The notes beneath the pieces are model-generated. The model was not told the DNA's origin and did not search any database. It saw only the letters and a list, made by a program, of their open reading frames with translations. Shown in pieces: positions 37,001-44,194 of a DNA stretch of 64,000 bases (positions are counted from its first letter, which is position 1; each line of letters opens with the position of its first letter). Source of the DNA: Bacteroidota bacterium (GTDB lineage Bacteria > Bacteroidota > Bacteroidia > Chitinophagales > Saprospiraceae); contig JAKQHM010000009.1 of the NCBI GenBank assembly GCA_029572935.1, positions 1 through 64,000 on the forward strand, written 5' to 3'. The position numbers were made by a program, and so were the translations under genes.

Positions 37001-38446
37001 ATAGAAGTGGAGGTCCCCATCAGCTTTGCTCCCTATAAATTCTGCGACCGCAGTCCTCCCACCCTCCTCAGCGTGATCCCGCCAGGAGGCGAATGGAGTG
37101 GAAACGGCTTTCTGGATGAAACAGCCGGTTTGTTTGATCCGGAATTGTCCGGCATCGGCATACATCCGGTTTCTTACATCAGCCCTGCGGGCTGCCGGGC
37201 TCAGGCCTGGGTAGAAGTGGAGGCCTGGGAACAGGTGCGCATCAGCGGCATAGACCCGCAATATTGCTTCAAAAACCAGGACATCCCGGTTTTACTGAAT
37301 CCTCCCGGTGGAGAATTTTTTGTAAACGGTCTGCCCTCCGCTCCCGTAATCAATCCGGCTAAACTCGGATCCGGTGTCTGGGAATTGTACTACACGCGCG
37401 GTGAGGGCAATTGCGCCTCTTCAGAAAAGACTTTCGTCAAAATATTGCCTCCCATCAGCAAAAGATCATCCAGTGAAAATGATTCCATCTGCATCGGTCA
37501 AAGGACCACGATCTCAATCGACGCCACAGGAGGACAAGGAGGACTGGTCTACACCTGGGGCCATGGCCTGGGCTTTGGCAGCAGCCATATCGTGGAACCC
37601 CTGAAGGACAGCTGGTATCTGGTCACGGTCACCGATGGATGCTCAGACCCGCTGGTCGACAGTGTATTTGTCAGGGTGTACCCTGCCTTTCCCATGGACA
37701 CCCTAAGCGGACCGCCCGTTTGCTTTGGGGAGAAAACTTTTGTGGAGTTGAATCTGGACACCGCAGATTACGAAATCGTCTGGCAGACCAGTCCACCCCA
37801 AAGAGGTGCCAGGCTCAACGGCGACCCGGGGCTCTATGGTGTCGAAGTACTTGAAAAATCGACGGGTTGTCGTCAGAGAAGTTCCGTGACCCTGCCCGGA
37901 TCACCCCCTATTGCAGCAAACTTTGGGATCACACCGAACCAACCCTGTATCGACATAGTGGAAAATACGGTGGAGATACTCGATCTTTCATTTGGATATA
38001 CCAATGGAACCATTGATTTTGGAGACGGGTCTCCTCCTCTGGACCTGAGATCGCCCGGAGCATTGATCCATCAATATTCGGATACAGGAAGTTTTGTGAT
38101 CAAAATGCGCGTGATCAATGACCTGGGCTGTGAAGACGAATTCGAACGGGTAGTCTGTGTCAAAAACGTGGTGCGGGTGTTTATCCCGACTGTATTCAGC
38201 CCCAACTACGACGGCCGCCAGGACCTCTTTGAGATCTTTCACATCGGAGTGGACATCCTGCAATGGGCAGTCTATGACCGCAATGGTGCCCGCGTGTTTG
38301 AGTCCAGATCCGGAGATGCCAAATGGGACGGCACCTTCCGTGGAATGCCCGTGGTAGCAGGCGTGTATGTCGTAGTAATCGAATATTTCAACCCGGATAA
38401 AGGGAAAAAAGAAATATTCAAAGGGGATGTGACGGTCATCAGATAA
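34064..38446 (+). CDS. Giant CUB-domain surface protein with T9SS type B sorting domain
   Basis: A 1460-residue secreted protein that closes the six-gene operon. After a signal peptide ending in LWAQ comes a CUB-like domain (about residues 35-150: NDCEGILTHSEAG, ITLDFEFFATE-type strands, ITVKGECVTIHFKSDD). An Ig-like region follows, then three tandem 146-residue repeats (residues 338-775), further Ig/PKD-like segments including FGDGSPPLDLRSPG (PKD), and the C-terminal type B domain (VFIPTVFSPNYDGRQDLFEI to VAGVYVVVIEYF), often called gliding-motility-associated. Type B cargo such as SprB stay associated with the cell surface. A CUB domain suggests protein or glycan binding. It could anchor the exported DUF1501/cytochrome products; that link is inferred from the operon alone. 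Confidence 0.86.
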   Translation: MMQLGRLLLSATMPVILSILFGSGLWAQPTYPMQNARVNDCEGILTHSEAGEDKNYDHNEDFTFTICVPGATSITLDFEFFATERTYDVMTIYEGPDKTGPVISTLSGILTPPPRITVKGECVTIHFKSDDNITANGWKMRWKVQFVLPPPPSLKVTGPTGCPLDELSFEFGYPVPCDQIVPGNFGLLGPGGSKIISAMALDCVNGKATKFKLQFDPPLDRPVNYRLSFTYKYIDECGTEHLLNTSVLFSPTNCPFTVEILMPNGAACKGSCTDLEAFATGNSKQVFRYRWLPRGETSQTIRVCDTLPVLYTVIATDSATGVMDTATLLYTPLDVPNILNPIQDTICASAADWRYQVDLPGGDFFSRTIPNQHRKTGVYEFWRHAAGNTVHTDTVTYIAPNGCKVSDIVHIYPIDAGADIKLCLGEPAIQISGGTPTGGYWTGPALRPDGSFDPAVVGRFDFVYTAPNGCTDVRSVFVNPNPRILNPIPDTVCASLADWRYQVSIPGGDFYSSVIPPNQRKSGVYEFWRLSAGDTLRSDTVTYIDPNGCRVRDTFQVIPVSAGGTQSVCHLSPVFQLTGGSPAGGYWTGPYTDSLGNFNPLDTGTFIVSYQAVNGCSATKTVRINANPIILNPIEDTICASAANWQYQVNLPGGTYAATAIPAAQNKSGIYEFWRWAQANQTQRDIVTYTAPGGCTIRDTVYIHPVFAGLIEAACQGSAAFQLSGGRPAGGFWTGSHVDSNGIFNPVQSGSYTINYQAPNGCISSKTVNVGDSIGLNLIDTLCNQENINFSFTPTGGRWSGPGITDSLSGRLEAGRAMANQWNNYRYRINGCEKMISVFITKPDAGPDTSLCLGAPVLNLPIRGRWSGPGVYDPLTNRFDISSLSAGSHFFRISFKNCRDSFKLQIHDVKLDSSQPRLFCPVNDTIDLLTLLNPSEGPGIFSGNGVSYPDSIWKFLPLLAGPGKHPIFYEAFGCKDSSEIEVEVPISFAPYKFCDRSPPTLLSVIPPGGEWSGNGFLDETAGLFDPELSGIGIHPVSYISPAGCRAQAWVEVEAWEQVRISGIDPQYCFKNQDIPVLLNPPGGEFFVNGLPSAPVINPAKLGSGVWELYYTRGEGNCASSEKTFVKILPPISKRSSSENDSICIGQRTTISIDATGGQGGLVYTWGHGLGFGSSHIVEPLKDSWYLVTVTDGCSDPLVDSVFVRVYPAFPMDTLSGPPVCFGEKTFVELNLDTADYEIVWQTSPPQRGARLNGDPGLYGVEVLEKSTGCRQRSSVTLPGSPPIAANFGITPNQPCIDIVENTVEILDLSFGYTNGTIDFGDGSPPLDLRSPGALIHQYSDTGSFVIKMRVINDLGCEDEFERVVCVKNVVRVFIPTVFSPNYDGRQDLFEIFHIGVDILQWAVYDRNGARVFESRSGDAKWDGTFRGMPVVAGVYVVVIEYFNPDKGKKEIFKGDVTVIR
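35075..36388 (+). repeat. Three tandem 438-bp coding repeats
   Basis: Units begin exactly 438 bp (146 codons) apart at 35075, 35513 and 35951, each opening with ILNPI-DT-CAS. Each has the same internal order: YQV-PGG, a GVYEFWR/GIYEFWR block, VTY-PGC/NGC, GG-P-GGYWTG and a closing NGC strand pair. Protein identity between units is moderate and DNA identity lower, so the duplications are old and maintained. Confidence 0.85.
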
Positions 38447-38497
38447 AAACAGGGTGTTCTTACAGTGTATCTTTCAACAGGGGAAATAGCAAGACCA

Positions 38498-39460
38498 TCA
38501 GGTCATTTGAATCAATTGAAAATAAAGGGGCATGCCTAAGGTGATGTTGACGGGAAACGTGACGGCCAGAGCCATCGGCAGAAAAAGACCGGGATCCGCT
38601 TTGGGCACCGATATTTTCATCGCTGCGGGAACGGCAATATAAGAAGCACTTGCCGCCAGGATCGCAAACAGAAACCTGCTGGAAATATCATCCGTCACCG
38701 ATGCACTCAATACAGAAAACACGGACCCGTTGATCAATGGAATGAAAGCTGCAAATAGGATGGGAAACCATCCATAAGAGAAAAAGGCCTTCAGTTTCCT
38801 GCCGCTGGTAATGCCCATATCCAAAAGGAAGATCGCCAGAAATCCCTTGAACAGATCATTGGTAAAAGGTTTGATTCCCTCAGCCTGCTTGGCATTGGCG
38901 ATAAAGCCAATGACCAGACTACCGAGAATCAGCAAAACACTTCCATTGGTCAGGGAATGCTTCAGCAGAGATCTTTTTTTAATAGGGGTGGCATCTTCCT
39001 TGTTGAAAAGGGAAATGAGGAGCAAACTGATGATGATGGCAGGTGACTCCATCAAGGCCATAATGGCCACCATATGTCCGTGCAGATGCAATTGCTGCGC
39101 TTCGAGGTAGGTGGCAGCAGTGACAAATGTAACCGCACTGACCGATCCATAGGCAGCTGCAATGGCTCCCGAATCGTATACATTGAGCTTACGCTTCAGA
39201 ATAAAAAAAGTATAAAGAGGTATGGCCAGGGAAATAAAAATACCAAAGACCATGGACCAGGCGATTTCCCAATTCAACTCTTCATGAGATAACTCCTGGC
39301 CCCCTTTGAATCCAATGGCAAACAACAAATAAAGAGAAATGAACTTGGAAGAATTGGGTGGAATCTCCAGATCACTTTTGAGGTAAACAGCCAGAATGCC
39401 CAATATGAAAAACAATAAGGCCGGATTGGTCAGATTGTCAATGAGCAGATCAACATTCAT
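38498..39460 (-). CDS. sbtA: SbtA-type sodium-dependent bicarbonate transporter
   Basis: A 320-residue, roughly ten-helix membrane protein of the SbtA (DUF897) family of Na+/HCO3- symporters. Family segments seen are LLFAIGFKGGQELS, AAYGSVSAVTFVTAATYLE, HMVAIMALMESPAIIISLLL, LFLLDMGITSGRKL-like and FAILAASASYIAVPAAMKISVPKADP. Cyanobacterial SbtA is inhibited by the PII-like SbtB. No SbtB is present here; instead the start overlaps by 11 nt the end of a carbonic-anhydrase-like gene. Expected to raise cytoplasmic bicarbonate. It is the last gene of a minus-strand run that begins with isocitrate dehydrogenase. Confidence 0.9.
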   Translation of the reverse strand: MNVDLLIDNLTNPALLFFILGILAVYLKSDLEIPPNSSKFISLYLLFAIGFKGGQELSHEELNWEIAWSMVFGIFISLAIPLYTFFILKRKLNVYDSGAIAAAYGSVSAVTFVTAATYLEAQQLHLHGHMVAIMALMESPAIIISLLLISLFNKEDATPIKKRSLLKHSLTNGSVLLILGSLVIGFIANAKQAEGIKPFTNDLFKGFLAIFLLDMGITSGRKLKAFFSYGWFPILFAAFIPLINGSVFSVLSASVTDDISSRFLFAILAASASYIAVPAAMKISVPKADPGLFLPMALAVTFPVNITLGMPLYFQLIQMT

Positions 39461-39986
39461 GGATCAATCTTTGATTTCGATACAGCTGAACATCTTCAAA
39501 AAATACGCGCTGTCTGGATGTGATCAATCCTTTTACTTCAATCCCTGCATCCAGCAACAGTCCACCCAGATATTCAGCATTCAATAAGTCCCGGACCTGC
39601 CTGTTGATCAGATGTTCTGCCAATTTATACTGCCTGTCCGACAAGGGAAGCCCCTTAAAGACCTCCTCAAAATGCGCCTGATAGACCTCTTCGATCAATG
39701 ACTCAGCATGCAGTCCGAATTTCGCCGCCTTGCGGATCGCACCATTGATGAATCTGCAGGATGTATCGTGCACGAAATTGATCGACTTAATTTCCTTGCT
39801 GATCAAAAACTCCCCGATTGCCTTCAGGTAGACCGGATCAGAATAAGACAAAACCGCACCGGAACAACTTAAAAAATACAGATCCTCTCCATATTTTTCC
39901 CGTAATACGGACTCAGTAAAAGAAAAGGGACAGACGACAAACAATCTGTTGCTTTTACCCGCATTCTTTTTGAATTTCACGATCAT
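39450..39986 (-). CDS. Degenerate beta-carbonic anhydrase-like protein, SbtA partner
   Basis: A 178-residue protein whose layout follows beta-carbonic anhydrase from end to end when compared by eye with the enzyme encoded at 16101-16742. LFVVCPFSF stands where the LYIGCSDSR zinc motif should be. SINFVHDTSCRFINGAI stands for IIVCGHYECGGVKAAL, and VKGLITSRQRVFFEDV for the last strand pair. The possible zinc ligands Cys19, His73 and Cys77 remain, though with HxxxC spacing, while the Asp-Arg dyad is lost. It is probably catalytically weak or inactive. Overlap with sbtA suggests a regulatory or channelling partner, playing the part SbtB plays in cyanobacteria. Family recognition is by eye and remote. 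Confidence 0.6.
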   Translation of the reverse strand: MIVKFKKNAGKSNRLFVVCPFSFTESVLREKYGEDLYFLSCSGAVLSYSDPVYLKAIGEFLISKEIKSINFVHDTSCRFINGAIRKAAKFGLHAESLIEEVYQAHFEEVFKGLPLSDRQYKLAEHLINRQVRDLLNAEYLGGLLLDAGIEVKGLITSRQRVFFEDVQLYRNQRLIHEC

Positions 39987-40036
39987 ACAATTAGTTTTTA
40001 TTTCTTTTTAAATTCATCTGATCAACTTAAAAAACC

Positions 40037-40894
40037 TTAGGGATTACAGACATCGCAATACATAGGATCTTCTTCCCTTATGCCTTTTGGAAACATTTCT
40101 TCCTTCGTATAACTGCATTTCAAACAGGTGTGGATGTAACTCAACACCGAACGCGTAGGATACTGACAGAGGGCACAAGGCAATCCTTTTTTCGCTTCGC
40201 TTACGCCAAATCCGGGTGTCTCGCAAGCAGGACAGGTAGTGCGTAGTCTCAGCGTCAGCTTTTGGGCTGCATCGGCTATCACTTTCATTCGACTCGGATT
40301 GTGCATAGCCCGCATATCCGTTTCTACATAAGCACTTCCATATTGATCCAGAAACGCATGAAATTCGCTTTTCAGATGAGACCAATCCCGGATTCCCTTC
40401 ACGATGGCCTCCGGATCCTTCGGGGATTTTCTCAAAATCAAACCATGTGCAGGAAAAAGCGCCCGTTCAGCAAATTCTTTCAATTCATTTTCCGATCTGA
40501 TTTCGGCGCCTGCAAAATTTGTCTGAGTGCTCAACTCACGGACCACCAGTTCCAGTCCATTCCTGCTGTCCACAAAAACCAAAATTTCATCATCGGCCGG
40601 AATAAAAAACATGCTGGGATGAGGACCAAAGGAACCTTCACTGGCTACCCCCAGGTCGCAACCTGTAACTTCGAGTGCCAGATGGCACTTCTTTCTGGCT
40701 GTCGTCACCGGATCATCCGAACGTTCTACCTCACCGGTAAAGGTCCCCAGACTATCCGTATCCAGGTCTGCCGGGACCATGCATTGTACGCCAAGACCTG
40801 CCTCCAGGACCGGAGCAATAGCGACCTCCTTCTGATGCTTTGTGGCGATGACCAATTTCCTTCCCTCAAACATGCAGTTATTTATTACAGACAT
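40037..40894 (-). CDS. DUF6671-like zinc-ribbon protein
   Basis: A 285-residue cytosolic protein matching my recollection of DUF6671. The N-terminal part reads EGRKLVIATKHQKEVAIAPVLE, then TFTGEVERSDDPVTTARKK, ASEGSFGPHPSMFFIPADDE and SRNGLELVVRELSTQTNFAG. The C-terminal 80 residues carry four Cys pairs (CPAC, CALC, CLKC, CDVC), consistent with two zinc ribbons. Function unknown. The frame runs to 41086, but that extension is not family-like; starts at 40894 or 40873 fit. It lies 50 nt upstream of the CA-like gene and may belong to the same transcript. Confidence 0.75.
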   Translation of the reverse strand: MSVINNCMFEGRKLVIATKHQKEVAIAPVLEAGLGVQCMVPADLDTDSLGTFTGEVERSDDPVTTARKKCHLALEVTGCDLGVASEGSFGPHPSMFFIPADDEILVFVDSRNGLELVVRELSTQTNFAGAEIRSENELKEFAERALFPAHGLILRKSPKDPEAIVKGIRDWSHLKSEFHAFLDQYGSAYVETDMRAMHNPSRMKVIADAAQKLTLRLRTTCPACETPGFGVSEAKKGLPCALCQYPTRSVLSYIHTCLKCSYTKEEMFPKGIREEDPMYCDVCNP

Positions 40895-41082
40895 TAACTG
40901 AATGCTCCATACTGTCGGAACAAGGGCCAGTAATGTTTTGAGGCTTGCTCTGATCCTTCCCGCTGAATTCTTGCATAACTGAATTTGGAGACAATGAAAT
41001 AAACATCCTCCCCATGTTGAATAACTGATGCTGTGTAAGCGTATTCCGAGTGAGCATAAATTCTGTGCGCTGATCCATTGCC

Positions 41083-41325
41083 TCACTTCTGCTTGCCATG
41101 GTTCTCAATTCCTGCAACAGGGGATTGTGTCGACTTGGGGACCAGTCGAAAGGCCAGGGTTCCGGCAATGATGACCACGCAGGAAAATACATCCCTCATC
41201 TTATGATCACTCATCAGAAATCCTGCGGCGGTCAGTACAATCATAACAGCAAAACACAGGATAACCGGAATGAGCGCTCGGTTTACGCTCATACCTGCTG
41301 CAATTTTTTTACTTTGAATTTCCAT
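41083..41325 (-). CDS. Small two-helix membrane protein
   Basis: An 80-residue reading frame coding for two predicted transmembrane helices (ALIPVILCFAVMIVLTAAGF and VFSCVVIIAGTLAF) and short charged tails. The composition suggests a real gene. It lies between icd and the DUF6671 gene on the same strand, with about 190 nt to each side. No family recognised; it could be a small subunit or modulator of the membrane transporter downstream. Confidence 0.5.
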   Translation of the reverse strand: MEIQSKKIAAGMSVNRALIPVILCFAVMIVLTAAGFLMSDHKMRDVFSCVVIIAGTLAFRLVPKSTQSPVAGIENHGKQK

Positions 41326-41511
41326 TTGTGTTTTTTTTTAAAATGATCCGGTCAAGGTTTCTGATTTTTTAAATAGCAAAGCGAGGCCTGGGAACCGACA
41401 GCCCGCAAACCGGACTGCCGATCCTGATGAAGTAGAAAATGAATCTATCTTTTGTAATCTCCCCGCCAGACTGTGGTTTCAGACCTGGGGGAAGATCATC
41501 TCTGTAAAGCT

Positions 41512-42948
41512 TTATTGTCCCTGACCCAGGGAAAATGCGGGCTTGTCATTGAAGGAATAAAGGTTTTCCGTTTTAATGGCGTCAATGTTTTGATCGAGGG
41601 CACCCTGCAAAATCCGGATGATATCTGATTTTCCGATAGAATGACCTTGTTCAGGTTTAAACCGGCATCTCCAGTGATCCGTGCAAAAAGTTTCCTTGAA
41701 ACCTTCCGGCCAAACCTTGATGCCTCTGTTAGTGATCATGGTCAGTTTTACACCATCCAGTTCCAGCTTTTTCACGATCGATGCCAATTCATCCGGTTCG
41801 GTGCCCGGCCAGTGAACAAAAAGATCCACCCCCATCAGTTCTTTTTTCATCGGCGACTTTCTCTGATATTTGGGCAGACTCAAAGCGGCATTGTTGGCAT
41901 ACGAAACAGGTTTCAGTATGGTAGGCTTTTGTCCCAGATTGGCAATAACCGCCTGGGCAAATTCTTTGGTGCCGACTTTCTGCTTGCTGGTACCCTCCTT
42001 GTAAATATCGTACGTGTGGATTCCGTCTTCCAGAGTCTTCAGCCAGGCATTTTGAACCTTCTCGGCTACATCCGTCTGACCGATGTGGTTGAGCATCATC
42101 ACGGCACCCTGAAGCAGACCAGATGGATTGGCCACATTCTGACCTGCTCTGCGCGGAGCCGAACCATGTATGGCTTCAAACATGGCGCATTCTTCTCCTA
42201 TGTTGGCAGAGCCCGCCAGACCCACCGAACCGGTGATTTGAGCCGCCACGTCACTCAGTACATCCCCATATAAATTGGGCATGACGATCACGTCAAAGGC
42301 TTCGGGAGTATCTGCCATTTTTGCCGCACCGATGTCGATGATCCAATGTTCGTTTTCGATTTCAGGATATTCCCTTGCGATTTCGTCAAATACCTGATGA
42401 AACAAGCCATCTGTTTGTTTCATGATGTTGTCCTTTGTAAAGCAGGTCACCTTCTTGCGATTTTGCTGTCTGGCATACTCGAATGCGTAGCGCACTATTT
42501 TCTCGCAGCCCGGTCTGCTGATCAGCTTCAGACACTGAACCACTTCATCCGTCTGTTGATGCTCAATACCGGCATACAGATCCTCTTCATTTTCCCTCAC
42601 GATCACGATATCCATGACCGGATGCTTGGTACTCACAAAAGGATGCAAACTCCTGCATGGTCTGACATTGGAATACAGACCCAGGAATTTTCTCGTCGTT
42701 ACATTCAAACTTTTATATCCTCCTCCCTGAGGGGTAGTGATGGGCGCCTTCAGAAAAACCTTATTCCGGCGGATGATGTCCCAGGCCTCGGAGGCTATAC
42801 CGGATGTATTTCCGGCCAGGTAAACCTTCTCTCCTACCTCAATCTCGTCTATTTCAATCTTTGCTCCTGCGGCCAGAATAATCTCCAGCGTAGCATCCAT
42901 GATTTCCGGTCCAATCCCGTCTCCTTTTGCAATCGTGATTTTTGTCAT
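41512..42948 (-). CDS. icd: NADP-type isocitrate dehydrogenase with C-terminal extension
   Basis: A 478-residue isocitrate/isopropylmalate dehydrogenase-family enzyme that oxidatively decarboxylates isocitrate to 2-oxoglutarate and CO2. It carries the start KITIAKGDGIGPEIMDATLEI, substrate-binding VRPCRSLHPFV and NEEDLYAGIEH, and the metal-site signature NLYGDVLSDVAAQITGSVGLAGSANIG with EAIHGSAPRRAGQNVANPSG. The roughly 140-residue tail (SPMKKELMGVDLFVHWPG to LYSFNDKPAFSLGQGQ) is the one found in the Thermus-type/long bacterial enzymes. The ATG at 42948 was chosen; the frame up to 42993 adds a non-family leader. It is divergent from a CbbR-like LysR gene. Cofactor specificity is inferred from type. 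Confidence 0.9.
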   Translation of the reverse strand: MTKITIAKGDGIGPEIMDATLEIILAAGAKIEIDEIEVGEKVYLAGNTSGIASEAWDIIRRNKVFLKAPITTPQGGGYKSLNVTTRKFLGLYSNVRPCRSLHPFVSTKHPVMDIVIVRENEEDLYAGIEHQQTDEVVQCLKLISRPGCEKIVRYAFEYARQQNRKKVTCFTKDNIMKQTDGLFHQVFDEIAREYPEIENEHWIIDIGAAKMADTPEAFDVIVMPNLYGDVLSDVAAQITGSVGLAGSANIGEECAMFEAIHGSAPRRAGQNVANPSGLLQGAVMMLNHIGQTDVAEKVQNAWLKTLEDGIHTYDIYKEGTSKQKVGTKEFAQAVIANLGQKPTILKPVSYANNAALSLPKYQRKSPMKKELMGVDLFVHWPGTEPDELASIVKKLELDGVKLTMITNRGIKVWPEGFKETFCTDHWRCRFKPEQGHSIGKSDIIRILQGALDQNIDAIKTENLYSFNDKPAFSLGQGQ

Positions 42949-43041
42949 GTTTCTGTTTATTTTTTGATTAACGACGCAAAGTTGCATCATCATTTATATA
43001 AGTTATATTTATCTTTGCAATGATTTGCATAAGCATCATTT
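42949..43041. promoter_or_regulatory. Divergent icd / LysR promoter region with palindrome
   Basis: This 93-bp gap has an exact TATCTTTG (43010-43017) facing the LysR gene. Facing icd there is a CAACTTTG on the minus strand (complement of 42977-42984). Between them lies a perfect 13-bp palindrome, ATATAA-G-TTATAT (42996-43008). The sequence CATCATTTAT occurs at 42988-42997 and again at 43034-43043, over the LysR start. A LysR operator would be expected here, and the palindrome is the best candidate. Confidence 0.45.
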
Positions 43042-43959
43042 ATGAATTATACATTAAACCAACTTCAAATCTTCCTTAAGATCGCTGAAACACAGAGCGT
43101 TACAAAAGCTGCGGAAGACCTGCACCTGACCCAACCAGCCGTGTCCATTCAACTAAAAAAATTACAGGACCAATTTGAAATTCCCCTGACGGAAGTAGTT
43201 GGAAGAAAAATATACATCACCGACTTCGGGAGAGAAATAGCCGAAGCAGCAGAGAACATACTCAACCAGGTGCACGCCATCCATTACAAGACCCTCTCCT
43301 ATAAAGGACAATTGGCCGGCCGTATAAAGATATCGGTCGTTTCGACCGGCAAATACGTGATGCCCTATTTTCTTGCGGATTTCATCAAACAGAATGCGGG
43401 AGTGGAGCTTCTGATGGATGTCACCAATAAAAACAAAGTCATCGAAAGCCTTGAAAACAACGAAGTGGACTTTGCGCTGGTGTCGATCATGCCCACCCAT
43501 TTGAACATCGAGCATCTGGATTTGCTGCAGAATAAATTATTTCTGGTAGGCAACACCCTGCTGAACCCGGTCAAAAAGTCGGGCGAAATATTCAAAAACC
43601 TCCCCTTGATCTACCGCGAAAAAGGATCGGGAACCCGACAAACGATGGAAGCCTTCATCGAGCAGAACAAAATATCCGTATCAAAAAAAATGGAATTAAC
43701 GTCCAACGAAGCCGTGAAGCAGGCTCTGCTGGCAGGGCTCGGATACTCCATCATGCCCCTGATCGGAATTCGAAATGAACTACACAACCACGAACTGGAG
43801 ATCATCCCCACGAAAGGGCTGCCAATCAAAACAAACTGGAGTCTGATCTGGCTCAAAGGGAAAAAACACGCTCCCGTCTCATCCGCCTTTTTGGATTTCC
43901 TGAAAAAAGAAAAATCGAGGATCGTGGAAGAAAAATTCAGCTGGTATGAACAGTATTGA
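43042..43959 (+). CDS. CbbR/NdhR-like LysR-type transcriptional regulator
   Basis: A 305-residue LysR regulator. The N-terminal winged helix covers about residues 1-65 (LNQLQIFLKIAETQSVTKAA, EDLHLTQPAVSIQLKKLQ). The effector domain begins GRIKISVVSTGKYVMPYFLADF, which echoes the STAKYFAPRLLAxF signature of CbbR/CmpR regulators of CO2 fixation and bicarbonate uptake. It continues with VDFALVSIMP and YREKGSGTRQTMEAF, typical of the group. Family effectors include 2-oxoglutarate, 2-phosphoglycolate and RuBP. It is divergent from icd and the bicarbonate-transport genes, so control of that run by a carbon-status metabolite is likely. Confidence 0.88.
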   Translation: MNYTLNQLQIFLKIAETQSVTKAAEDLHLTQPAVSIQLKKLQDQFEIPLTEVVGRKIYITDFGREIAEAAENILNQVHAIHYKTLSYKGQLAGRIKISVVSTGKYVMPYFLADFIKQNAGVELLMDVTNKNKVIESLENNEVDFALVSIMPTHLNIEHLDLLQNKLFLVGNTLLNPVKKSGEIFKNLPLIYREKGSGTRQTMEAFIEQNKISVSKKMELTSNEAVKQALLAGLGYSIMPLIGIRNELHNHELEIIPTKGLPIKTNWSLIWLKGKKHAPVSSAFLDFLKKEKSRIVEEKFSWYEQY

Positions 43960-43980
43960 TACCATGCAGTAGCAGCCCAT

Positions 43981-44074
43981 GATGGTCGAAGTTTGCAACC
44001 CATGATGGTCAAAGTTTGCAACTTCGATCAATAAATTCCCTCGATGGTCGAAGTTTGCAACTTCGATCAATAAA
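43981..44074. repeat. REP-like hairpin cluster (type 1), left of RAYT
   Basis: Three tandem copies of a GATGGTC(G/A)AAGTTTGCAAC unit start at 43981, 44004 and 44043. The full form folds as TCGAAGTT-TGC-AACTTCGA (44048-44066), an 8-bp stem with a 3-nt loop, followed by TCAATAAA. The first copy lacks the second half and the second carries a G-to-A change in the stem. The transposase gene begins about 120 bases to the right. Confidence 0.8.
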
Positions 44075-44194
44075 ACAATATAAGCTAACAAAGTATGATA
44101 GTTTCTTTGTTTGAATAGATCATAAGTTATATTTAAATACCAATGGAAATAAAATTTACTTTTAATAACTTGGGTAAGAAAATGTAATTTATTC

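Noticed and set aside
42996-43008. Classical T-N11-A LysR box at the palindrome centre
   Set aside because: The symmetric palindrome does not place T and A at N11 spacing around its centre, so it is listed only as a candidate operator.
43981-44074. CRISPR-like spacing of short repeats
   Set aside because: Only three units with no regular spacers and no cas genes; they are REP hairpins beside a RAYT.
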